Source: Elusimicrobiota bacterium (GTDB lineage Bacteria; Elusimicrobiota; Elusimicrobia; UBA1565; UBA9628). Taken from it: DNA of 6,914 nucleotides. The stretch's first letter is position 1; each line of letters opens with the position of its first letter. The notes below the pieces were generated by a model, which saw nothing but the letters and a program-made list of their open reading frames with translations, did not search any database and was not told where the DNA came from. The stretch lies in contig JACQBB010000133.1 in the NCBI GenBank assembly GCA_016194625.1, positions 1-6,914 of the forward strand. Direction: 5' to 3'. This document shows, piece after piece, positions 1 to 6,914 of this stretch. The position numbers and the translations under genes are program-made.

Positions 1-2
1 CC

Positions 3-1427
<1,425 letters not shown>

Positions 1428-1440
1428 CGCGCTGACGCCG

Positions 1441-1492
1441 CGGAGACGAAGGCGGCCGGCCCCGGCTCCCGGGGCCGGCCGCGCCGTCTCCG
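1441..1492 (+). terminator. Long GC-rich hairpin after nrdJ, probable terminator or processing stem
   Basis: The 5' arm 1441-1465 pairs with 1469-1492 around a 3-base loop (CTC, 1466-1468). The inner 14 bp (1452-1465 with 1469-1482) are perfect and entirely G:C. Another G:C pair and an outer 8-bp stem (cggagacg with cgtctccg) follow, after small bulges at 1449-1450 and 1483. It begins 13 bases after the nrdJ stop, where a terminator is expected. The bases that follow are GC-rich and lack a T-run, so it is not a canonical intrinsic terminator. It may act as a U-less terminator, a 3'-end stabiliser, or with Rho. The structure is certain on paper; the function is inferred. Confidence 0.6.
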
Positions 1493-1508
1493 GCCCGCGC
1501 GAAGAGGC

Positions 1509-1535
1509 TTTGACCGAAGTTTCCTTGATTTGACC
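1509..1535 (+). repeat. Direct repeat TTTGACC x2 at the pilin promoter
   Basis: The heptamer TTTGACC occurs at 1509-1515 and 1529-1535, 20 bases apart start to start, or about two helical turns. The second copy overlaps the end of the -35 element. This geometry would suit two subunits of a regulator binding the same face of DNA, but a 7-base repeat is short and could be chance. No regulator is encoded in the window. Confidence 0.3.
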
Positions 1536-1553
1536 CGGCAAAGGACCTATACT
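1525..1553 (+). promoter_or_regulatory. Sigma70-like promoter of the pilin operon
   Basis: A -35 element TTGATT (1525-1530) and a -10 element TATACT (1548-1553) are separated by exactly 17 bases, in an AT-richer patch of otherwise GC-rich DNA. The -10 differs from TATAAT at one position and the -35 differs from TTGACA at two. The expected transcription start is about 1560, giving a leader of roughly 5 bases before the ATG at 1565. Two TTTGACC copies flank or overlap the -35 region (see the separate entry). Confidence 0.7.
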
Positions 1554-1564
1554 CAAGCCACGCG

Positions 1565-4168
1565 ATGAGGACGAATCCGTCCGCGGTTTCCTTTCATAGG
1601 CGAGCGGGTGCGACGATCACCGAGCTGATGATCGCCGTCGCCGTGCTCTCCGTCGCCATCGTCGGGCTGGTCGGGGCCTTCGGCGGCGTCCAGAAGGCCT
1701 TGATGATGTCGAAGACGACGACCCTGGCTTCGACCCTGGCCCAGGAGCAGATGCAGATCCTGAAGCAGAAGGCCTACTTCCAGGTCCTGGTGACGACGAA
1801 CCCGTCCTACAACACCTCCTACACCCCGAACATCCCCTACGACGGCGGCTATTTCCCCCCGGAGACCGTCCTCGAGGGCGGCGTCACCTACAACCGCTCC
1901 ACCTACATCCAGTTCGCGATGGAGAACTCGGGCGTCATCCAGCCCGTCGGCCCGCTGACGCCGGACACGGGCCTCAAGCTGATCACCGTCGACGTGACCT
2001 GGAGCATCGGCGGCCAAGCCAAGCACATCCAGCTGCTCAGCGTCCTCTCCAACCCCGACACGGTGATGACGAACGCGATCTTCCAAGGCACCGTCCGCGA
2101 CGCCGCGACGCTCGCCCCGATCCAGAACGCGCTGGCCAACATCGCGGAGAACCTGGGCTGGCGGGATTCGACCGACGCCACCGGCCATTACGGCATGAAC
2201 GTCTCGCCCGGCAGCTACACGCTGGGCGTGACCGTTCCCGGCTATTTCCCGGCGCATCTATCCGCCTCGATCGCGGCCAACGCGACCGTCACCCAGGACT
2301 TCAACCTCCAGCCGATGAGCTCCGGCTCGGCGACCGGCGTCGCCTGGTTCAACCCGAACCTGGTCATCAGCCAGGTCGTCGTCTCCTCGGCCCAGGCCGA
2401 CCAGGCGAACTTCCAAGCCCAGTACGTCGAGCTGTTCAACCCGACCTCGTCGACCATCGTCGTCTACGACGGGGCCGCCCCCCAGATCAAGCTGAAGGTC
2501 GTCAGCGGCTGCAGCGGCGCGGGCAACATCGACTGCTCGAGCACGAACGGGATCAAGCTCGACTACGCCAACACCTCCGTCGGGCCGGGGAAATATTACC
2601 TGATCGCCAACACCGGGACTTTCACCGTCAACGGGCGCACGATGACCGCGGACGCGACCTACCGCGACGACGCGAACACCTTCTGCACCTACTCCGGGGG
2701 CTTCACGACGTATTGGAACACCACCGCGTCGCCGCCGCTGAAGCTGATGGCCCCGTACGGGCACGGCGCGACGCTGTTCATCACCGACGCGTCGAACGCG
2801 ATCCTGGACGCGGTCGGCTACTCCCACGGCGCGATCGTCGGCGCCAACTGCGAGACCGGCTGCATCAGCATGGTCAACGGCGGCGTCCAAGGCGAGCAGT
2901 TCGTGCGCATCACCAGCCCGACCTGGACCGCCGCCGACCTCTCCAACTTCGGACGCGCCTACGACTCGGACAACAACACGGTGGACATCACCTCCACGAC
3001 GGGGGGCATCGTCTACTCCCCGTACCAATCCTCCGACGCCGCCGTCTCCGTCGCGACCGGCAAGCCGGCGGTCGGCGCCGTCGTCAGCGCCACCGACGGC
3101 CTCTCGCTGTCCACCCGCGCCTACTCGAGCGGCTCGCCGCCGGTCGCCCGCTACGCGCTGACCCAGATCGCGACCGGGACCTGGACGGTGCTCGTCACCA
3201 GCCGGAGCTGGACGCTCGAGAACGACACCGTGACGATCGCGGCGACCGGCTCGACCTACGTGTTCCCGGCGACGATGTCGTGGCTGACCTCGCCGAGCAG
3301 CGACGCCTTCATCAGCGGCACCGTGACCGACGTGCTCGGCGCGCCCATCGGCACCGCGGTCCCGGTCGACTCGGGCGGCCAGGGCCCCGTCGGCTACGCG
3401 AACACGACCAACGGCCGCTATCTGCTGCGCGTCTCCACGGTCGGCTTCGTGGACGTGACGGCCAACTCCGGGGCCGGCGCGGTGCCCAACTACATCGCGG
3501 GCTCCTCGCTGGCGGTGGCGACCGCGCTCGGCCAGATCACCTCGGGCGTGAACTTCACGCTGTCGCAGGGCGGGCGCATCGCCGGCTTCGCGACCCGCGA
3601 CGGCGTCAACGCCCTGCCCGGCGTCGCGTTCACCTTCCTGGACGCCAACGGCTACTCGCACGACCAGCAGGTCTCGGGCACCAACGGCCGCTTCACCACG
3701 CTGAACATCGCCACCGGCAGCTACTACGTGGAGCCCGTGCTGGACGTCATCGAGACCGCGTCCCCGTCCTCGGCGACCGTGACCGTGACGCCCGGCGGCA
3801 CCGCCTGGTCGAGCACCTTCACGATCTCCGGCGCCCTCGGGACGATCTCCGGCTCGGTGTCGCTGGGCGGCAAGCCGCTGACGACCGGCGTCCTGATCGT
3901 CGTGACGACGGCGACGCTGGCCGGCACGCCGCCGGCGCCGCCGACGCTCAACGTCGCGTCCCTGTCGGGCTCGCCGTACTACCTGGATTCCAGCCACGAG
4001 GACGGGACCTACTCCGTCGACGTGCGCCAGAGCACCTCGCCGGCCTATCGCGTGTACGCGTACTACGTCACCTACTCCGGGGCGACCCCGTCGATCAGCG
4101 CGCAGACGCTGACCGGCGTCCAGGTCCTGGCCGGGCAGACCGTCACGGGCAAGGACTTCGCATGGTGA
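1565..4168 (+). CDS. Very large modular type IV prepilin-like protein (PilV/GspI-like N-terminus) with lamin-tail and carboxypeptidase-regulatory-like domains
   Basis: This is probably a surface protein anchored in the inner membrane as a prepilin and then built into a pilus or pseudopilus. Residues 1-15 are a basic prepilin leader ending RRAG. Cleavage after Gly15 leaves ATITELMIAV, with the conserved Glu at mature position 5 and a hydrophobic helix to about residue 40. The helix and the following 30 residues (ASTLAQEQMQILK) resemble PilV/GspI pilins, and a small strand-rich pilin head extends to about 165. The protein then departs from normal pilins (150-200 aa). It has a carboxypeptidase-regulatory/transthyretin-like module (172-250), a lamin-tail-like domain (264-481; ISQVVV, QYVELFNPT, YYLIAN, TLFITD, ILDAVGY) and about four more Ig-like modules (482-571, 582-668, 669-755, 756-867). 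The modules repeat a TNGRY/TGHY/EDGTY turn and an xFxL-type end strand. Five Cys (316, 324, 374, 429, 433) all lie in the lamin-tail region. The ATG at 1565 is the only start giving a leader; no SD precedes it. Domain calls are by eye. Confidence 0.85.
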   Translation: MRTNPSAVSFHRRAGATITELMIAVAVLSVAIVGLVGAFGGVQKALMMSKTTTLASTLAQEQMQILKQKAYFQVLVTTNPSYNTSYTPNIPYDGGYFPPETVLEGGVTYNRSTYIQFAMENSGVIQPVGPLTPDTGLKLITVDVTWSIGGQAKHIQLLSVLSNPDTVMTNAIFQGTVRDAATLAPIQNALANIAENLGWRDSTDATGHYGMNVSPGSYTLGVTVPGYFPAHLSASIAANATVTQDFNLQPMSSGSATGVAWFNPNLVISQVVVSSAQADQANFQAQYVELFNPTSSTIVVYDGAAPQIKLKVVSGCSGAGNIDCSSTNGIKLDYANTSVGPGKYYLIANTGTFTVNGRTMTADATYRDDANTFCTYSGGFTTYWNTTASPPLKLMAPYGHGATLFITDASNAILDAVGYSHGAIVGANCETGCISMVNGGVQGEQFVRITSPTWTAADLSNFGRAYDSDNNTVDITSTTGGIVYSPYQSSDAAVSVATGKPAVGAVVSATDGLSLSTRAYSSGSPPVARYALTQIATGTWTVLVTSRSWTLENDTVTIAATGSTYVFPATMSWLTSPSSDAFISGTVTDVLGAPIGTAVPVDSGGQGPVGYANTTNGRYLLRVSTVGFVDVTANSGAGAVPNYIAGSSLAVATALGQITSGVNFTLSQGGRIAGFATRDGVNALPGVAFTFLDANGYSHDQQVSGTNGRFTTLNIATGSYYVEPVLDVIETASPSSATVTVTPGGTAWSSTFTISGALGTISGSVSLGGKPLTTGVLIVVTTATLAGTPPAPPTLNVASLSGSPYYLDSSHEDGTYSVDVRQSTSPAYRVYAYYVTYSGATPSISAQTLTGVQVLAGQTVTGKDFAW
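4151..4155 (+). promoter_or_regulatory. Ribosome binding site of the PilW-like gene
   Basis: AAGGA lies inside the end of the preceding gene, 6 bases before the ATG at 4162. It favours that ATG over the next codon (GTG at 4165), although either start would give a valid prepilin leader. Confidence 0.55.
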
Positions 4169-4668
4169 CCCCCCGCGGCCGCCGGGCCGGCTACACCGTG
4201 ACCGAGCTGATGCTCGTCGTCGCGATCATCGGCATCCTCGCGAGCATGAGCGCCCGCATCCTCCTCCAGGTCAACCGCTTCTTCATCCTGACCAACACCA
4301 AGAACGAGATCCAGGGCGAGGCGCGCGGCATCATGTACATCGTCAGCCGCGAGCTCCATCAGGCCCAGTCCAGCACCATCGTCATCGACCGCTTCAACGC
4401 GTCCCAGCCGTTCTACTCCCGCATCACCTTCACCAAGATCCAGGGCGGCAACTCCGTCAGCTACTATCAGAACGGGACCCAGTTCATCCAGTCCGTCGGC
4501 GCGAGCAGCCAGACCCTCTCGAAGAACGTCCAATACATGTCCTTCACGTTCCCTCGTTCCGACGACATGACGATCGTCTCCTTCGCGCTGACCCTGCAGA
4601 AGTCGATCTACGAGGGACGGGTCAAGGCCCTGCACATGGCCTCCGAGCGCATCCAGGTGATGAACTGA
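4162..4668 (+). CDS. Type IV prepilin-like minor pilin, PilW/GspJ-like
   Basis: This 168-aa prepilin is predicted to insert in the inner membrane and be processed by a prepilin peptidase. The leader is ten residues and basic (MVTPRGRRAG). Cleavage after Gly10 leaves YTVTELMLVV, with Glu at mature position 5 and a hydrophobic helix to about residue 29 (VVAIIGILASM). The section after the helix, with GEARGIMYIVSRELHQAQSS at about 52-71, matches the 'dlRqA' pattern of PilW/GspJ minor pilins. The C-terminal half is strand-rich, with LSKNVQYMSFTF followed by a long strand pair (MTIVSFALTLQKS), also typical of that family. There is no Cys. Its start overlaps the end of the large modular pilin gene by 7 bases and its stop shares one base with the next ATG, so the three are almost certainly co-transcribed and translationally coupled. 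The pilin class is secure; the PilW/GspJ assignment is by pattern and gene order. Confidence 0.85.
   Translation: MVTPRGRRAGYTVTELMLVVAIIGILASMSARILLQVNRFFILTNTKNEIQGEARGIMYIVSRELHQAQSSTIVIDRFNASQPFYSRITFTKIQGGNSVSYYQNGTQFIQSVGASSQTLSKNVQYMSFTFPRSDDMTIVSFALTLQKSIYEGRVKALHMASERIQVMN
4655..4660 (+). promoter_or_regulatory. Ribosome binding site of the PilX-like gene
   Basis: AGGTGA, a good match to the anti-SD complement, lies 7 bases before the ATG at 4668 within the end of the preceding gene. It supports that start and coupling to the upstream gene. Confidence 0.5.
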
Positions 4669-5972
4669 TGAACCGAGACCGGAAGCCGGGACGGACGGCG
4701 GCCCGCGACCACGGCCAGATCCTGGCCGGCGTCGTGCTGGTGACGATGGTCCTGCTGATCATCCTCCCCGTGATCGTGCGCTGGGTCCAGCAGGACATGA
4801 AGATGTCGGTCAAGGACCGCAAGAGCACGATCGCCTTCAACCTGGCCGAGGCGGGGGTCGACCGCGCGTACTGGAAGCTCAAGAGCTCGACCAGCACCTG
4901 GAGCAGCGCCCTCAACGGCGTCGCGCCGGCGGGCTACGACTTCAGCCAGGTCTTCACCGACGTCCCGGGCGGCGCCTACCGCATCAGCATCACCTCCGGC
5001 CCGGCCTCGCAGCAGGTGACCGTGGTCGCGGAGGGACGCGACAACATCCTGCGGGAGAAGCGCGCGCTCACCGTCGTGTACACGAACCAGACCATCCCGG
5101 GCGCCATCATCTCCGGCGCCGGCATCGGCGAGTCGGGCGGCTCCGTCGTCCATTGGGGGCCGATGCTCGCGATGAACAACATCACGCTCAGCGGCTCGGC
5201 CGCCACGAACCACTTCCCGCGCAAGCTCTCCAAGCAGGTCGTCCTCCCGTTCGACACCAACGGCCTCACGCCGCCCAACACCGACAACCTGGAGTGGTGG
5301 TCGGGCTACGACGTCCCCGAGCTGCCGATCTTCGACTTCGCGGCCCTGCGCTCCTCGGCCGCGGCCACGAACACGCTCAACTGCAACGGCACCGTGACCG
5401 GCACCCACGTCAACCACGTCGCCTGCGGCAGCTCCTGCGTCAACTGCTCGACCCAGAACCTCTACAAGGACCGGGACTACAACAAAGGCTACGTGTGGTA
5501 CTGGGACAACAACGCCTCCTGGACCGGCTCCAACGGCATCAAGGGCACGGTGATCGTCCGCGGGAACCTGAGCATCGCCGGCACCGACTCCTACGTCCCG
5601 GCCGCGATGAAGGTCCCGTCCAGCGCCTGGCAGGAGTACCAGAAGATCGACACCGCGGCCAGCAACCAGTACCCGGGCGACACCGGCTACCGCAGCACCG
5701 CCGCGACCTACGTGCTCGGCTCCTGCGGAATGGGTTGCGAGGGCGGCGCCAGCGGCAGCGACCTGGGCATCGAGGGCTTCGCCTACGTCGGCGGCGCGAT
5801 CAACATGACCGGCGACAGCGACGTGCACGGCGCGCTCTGGGTCGAGCAGGGCTGGAACGGCGCCGGCAACGTGATGATCTTCTACGACGACACGCTCGTC
5901 CTGCCCCAGCTGAACGTGACCCTTTACCGGAGCTCGTGGAAGGAGAGCACTCCGGGGTCGGGCAGCTGGTAA
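4668..5972 (+). CDS. PilX/GspK-like minor pilin with large Gly-rich, Cys-containing head
   Basis: This 434-aa protein is predicted to be a prepilin-type tip or minor pilin. The N-terminus has a basic segment ending RDHG, then QILAGVVLVTMVLLIILPVIV. Cleavage after Gly16 would leave Gln at position 1 and Gly, not Glu, at position 5; loss of Glu5 is a known feature of GspK-type pseudopilins. After the helix comes AFNLAEAGVDRAYWKL (56-71), the AEAG signature of PilX/GspK proteins. The head repeats short Gly-rich strands of the kind 'GxVxVxGxLxI' (IKGTVIVRGNLSIAG at 291-305, GFAYVGGAINMTGDSDVHGALWV at 370-392), suggesting a beta-helix-like fold. Six Cys are present at 239, 253, 257, 260, 353 and 357, including CGSSCVNC and CGMGC. 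It starts in a TGATG overlap with the upstream pilin gene and is the last gene of the operon. The cleavage site is less certain than in the two upstream pilins. Confidence 0.8.
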   Translation: MNRDRKPGRTAARDHGQILAGVVLVTMVLLIILPVIVRWVQQDMKMSVKDRKSTIAFNLAEAGVDRAYWKLKSSTSTWSSALNGVAPAGYDFSQVFTDVPGGAYRISITSGPASQQVTVVAEGRDNILREKRALTVVYTNQTIPGAIISGAGIGESGGSVVHWGPMLAMNNITLSGSAATNHFPRKLSKQVVLPFDTNGLTPPNTDNLEWWSGYDVPELPIFDFAALRSSAAATNTLNCNGTVTGTHVNHVACGSSCVNCSTQNLYKDRDYNKGYVWYWDNNASWTGSNGIKGTVIVRGNLSIAGTDSYVPAAMKVPSSAWQEYQKIDTAASNQYPGDTGYRSTAATYVLGSCGMGCEGGASGSDLGIEGFAYVGGAINMTGDSDVHGALWVEQGWNGAGNVMIFYDDTLVLPQLNVTLYRSSWKESTPGSGSW

Positions 5973-5973
5973 G

Positions 5974-5989
5974 CGCCCCCGGCGGGGCG
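5974..5989 (+). terminator. Small GC hairpin between the pilin operon and tmk
   Basis: CGCCCC (5974-5979) pairs with GGGGCG (5984-5989) around a 4-base loop, starting two bases after the last pilin stop. It is short and has no T-run after it, so a role in ending the pilin transcript is only possible. In GC-rich DNA such a stem can arise by chance. Confidence 0.25.
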
Positions 5990-5991
5990 AA

Positions 5992-6000
5992 TGGTAGAAT
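5992..6000 (+). promoter_or_regulatory. Extended -10 promoter of tmk-holB
   Basis: TAGAAT (5995-6000) is preceded by TG at 5992-5993 with one base between, the extended -10 arrangement (TGnTAnnnT). No -35-like hexamer is seen at 17 bases. The predicted start is at 6007-6008, at or next to the ATG, so the transcript would be leaderless. No Shine-Dalgarno sequence is present before the ATG, which fits. Confidence 0.55.
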
Positions 6001-6007
6001 AGCGGCC

Positions 6008-6631
6008 ATGCCCCGCCGAAAAGGCCTGTTCGTCGTCCTCGAAGGCCCCGACAAATCCGGCAAGTCCACCCAGGCCCGCCGGCTCGTCGGCGCGCTGCTG
6101 ACCCGCGGGGTCAAGTGCCTGCACACGCGCGAGCCCGGCGGCTCGGGCGTCGCCGAGGCCATCCGCAAGATACTGCTCGACCCGGACCTGAACGTGGCCC
6201 CGACGGCGGAGCTGCTGCTCTACGAAGCCTCGCGCGCCCAGCACACCGAGCAGGTCCTGCGTCCCGCGCTGGCCGAGGGCCGCGTCGTCGTCTGCGAGCG
6301 CTACACGCTCTCGACCGACGTCTACCAGGGCCTGGCGCGCGGCCTGGGACTCAAGACCACCGCGACGCTGAACCGGATCGCGACCGGCGGCTTGAAGCCG
6401 GACCTGACCGTCGTGTTCGACATCCCCGACCGCGAGTTCTCCGTCCGCGACCAGGGCCGGGAGCTCGACCGCGTCGAGCGGGCGGGCGACGCGTTCCACC
6501 GGCAGGTCCGCGAGGGCTACCGGACGCTGGCCGCGAAAGCGGCCGACACCCTGCTCGTGGACGGCACGCGTCCCGCCGACGAGCTGGCCGCCGAGATCGA
6601 CGCGAAGATCTCGAAGCTCCTCGGACGATGA
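6008..6631 (+). CDS. tmk: Thymidylate kinase (dTMP kinase)
   Basis: This cytoplasmic enzyme phosphorylates dTMP to dTDP with ATP, the step before dTTP. At 207 aa it has the usual bacterial length. The P-loop is at 13-21 (GPDKSGKST, after LFVVLE). TREPGGS at 40-46 is the family's substrate-side REPGG motif. [13 protein letters not shown] at 96-108 corresponds to the DRY-x-YQG motif, but with Glu97 in place of the usual Asp. The lid region is [12 protein letters not shown] (147-158), followed by [13 protein letters not shown], which is typical of Tmk. Lys16 occupies the P-loop position that is Arg in type I (eukaryotic) enzymes, while the lid also carries Arg as in bacterial type II enzymes. 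The ATG at 6008 gives the standard N-terminus, and reading frames extending further upstream run through the pilin gene. The gene overlaps holB by 4 bases (ATGA), a common tmk-holB arrangement. Confidence 0.96.
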   Translation: MPRRKGLFVVLEGPDKSGKSTQARRLVGALLTRGVKCLHTREPGGSGVAEAIRKILLDPDLNVAPTAELLLYEASRAQHTEQVLRPALAEGRVVVCERYTLSTDVYQGLARGLGLKTTATLNRIATGGLKPDLTVVFDIPDREFSVRDQGRELDRVERAGDAFHRQVREGYRTLAAKAADTLLVDGTRPADELAAEIDAKISKLLGR

Positions 6632-6914
6632 ACCTCGAGAAGCTGCTCGGCCAGACGCGCGCCCGCAAGACCCTGGAGGGCCTGCTGACCACCGAGCGCC
6701 TGCCGTCGGCCCTGCGGTTCGTCGGCACCGACGGCGTCTGCAAGCGCCTGGCCGCGCTGGAGTTCGCCAAGGCGCTGGTCTGCCGCGAGCGCCCGTTCAC
6801 CGGCGAGGCCTCGTGCGGGACGTGCGCCGACTGCGCGGCCGTGGACGGCCGCACGCATCCCGACGTCTCCGTCCTCGACGAGGCCTACCAGGCCAGCCTC
6901 GAGGAGGAGGAAGC
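6628..6914 (+). CDS. holB: DNA polymerase III delta-prime subunit, N-terminal part
   Basis: This is a clamp-loader subunit that helps load the sliding clamp at replication forks. Only the first 95 residues are present; the gene continues past the right edge. It opens [10 protein letters not shown] with [10 protein letters not shown], the usual DnaX/HolB-like beginning. The nucleotide-binding loop reads GTDGVCKR (33-40) instead of GxxGxGK[ST]. This degeneration suits delta-prime, which does not need to hydrolyse ATP, and argues against DnaX. A zinc module with Cys52, Cys63, Cys66 and Cys69 (C-x10-C-x2-C-x2-C) precedes HPDV at 77-80, as in HolB and DnaX. The start overlaps the tmk stop by four bases and no clear SD is seen, so translational coupling is likely. 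Confidence 0.88.
   Translation, partial: MNLEKLLGQTRARKTLEGLLTTERLPSALRFVGTDGVCKRLAALEFAKALVCRERPFTGEASCGTCADCAAVDGRTHPDVSVLDEAYQASLEEEE

Noticed and set aside
1530..1535. TTGACC as the -35 box of the pilin promoter
   Set aside because: It is a better hexamer than TTGATT, but the spacing to TATACT would be only 12 bases; TTGATT gives exactly 17.
1540..1545. AAAGGA as a Shine-Dalgarno sequence for the gene at 1565
   Set aside because: It lies 19 bases before the ATG, too far for normal initiation, and falls inside the spacer of the predicted promoter.
2258..3997. Long open frame on the - strand (579 codons) opposite the modular pilin gene
   Set aside because: Its translation is low-complexity, rich in Arg, Gly, Asp and Val with no recognisable motif. 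This is the expected shadow of a GC-rich gene, and the + strand gene has clear pilin and LTD signatures.
2713..4161. Open frame upstream of the PilW-like ATG, which could extend that protein by 483 codons
   Set aside because: The translation is an Arg-rich out-of-frame shadow of the modular pilin. A proper prepilin leader and SD site start the protein at 4162.
1565..4168. Idea that the modular pilin is two genes fused by a sequencing frameshift
   Set aside because: The frame stays open, with consistent codon use and smooth domain transitions at about residues 165-172, so no break needs explaining.
4608..5828. Long open frame on the - strand (406 codons) opposite the PilX-like gene
   Set aside because: It has the same biased composition (Val, Ala, Arg, Asp, His) and no family motif; the + strand gene is well supported.
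5153..6007. Possible N-terminal extension of thymidylate kinase
   Set aside because: The extension is an out-of-frame reading of the PilX-like gene. The standard Tmk N-terminus begins at the ATG at 6008, right after a -10 box.

Overview
The window is high-GC bacterial DNA, with G or C at most third codon positions. All genes are on the + strand and packed tightly, often with stop/start overlaps. No RNA gene, CRISPR array, transposase or integrase is visible, so this looks like ordinary chromosome rather than a mobile island. The type IV prepilin leaders and the LTD/carboxypeptidase-regulatory-like extracellular modules suggest a piliated, probably diderm, bacterium. A high-GC Elusimicrobiota-like genome is my best guess from the style of modular pilins, but the sequence alone cannot fix the phylum.

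Layout: (1) 3-1427 is the C-terminal part of an adenosylcobalamin-dependent (class II) ribonucleotide reductase, cut by the left edge. (2) 1428-1564 holds a long GC-rich hairpin and then a good sigma70-like promoter. (3) 1565-5972 is a three-gene operon of prepilin-like proteins: an 867-aa pilin-anchored modular protein (PilV/GspI-like N-terminus), a 168-aa PilW/GspJ-like pilin and a 434-aa PilX/GspK-like pilin. Genes 1/2 overlap by 7 bases and genes 2/3 by one base. (4) 5973-6007 is a 35-base gap with a small hairpin and an extended -10 box. (5) 6008-6631 is thymidylate kinase (tmk). (6) From 6628 to the right edge is the start of the DNA polymerase III delta-prime subunit (holB), overlapping tmk by 4 bases.

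Functionally, nrdJ, tmk and holB supply dNTPs and replication machinery, and the pilin operon sits between them as an independent unit. In type IV pili and type II secretion pseudopili, the V/W/X (I/J/K) minor pilins build the tip complex that starts fibre assembly. Here the V/I-type subunit carries about 700 extra residues: five Ig/transthyretin-like modules and one lamin-tail domain. This suggests a pilus tip bearing a large adhesin-like or spacer structure. No major pilin, assembly ATPase, platform protein, secretin or prepilin peptidase is in the window, so the machinery must be encoded elsewhere.

A second theme is transcription starting at or very near the start codon. Both genes that appear to head transcription units (1565 and 6008) have a -10 box only 11 and 7 bases before the ATG and no Shine-Dalgarno sequence, whereas the two internal pilin genes have SD-like sequences at normal spacing.
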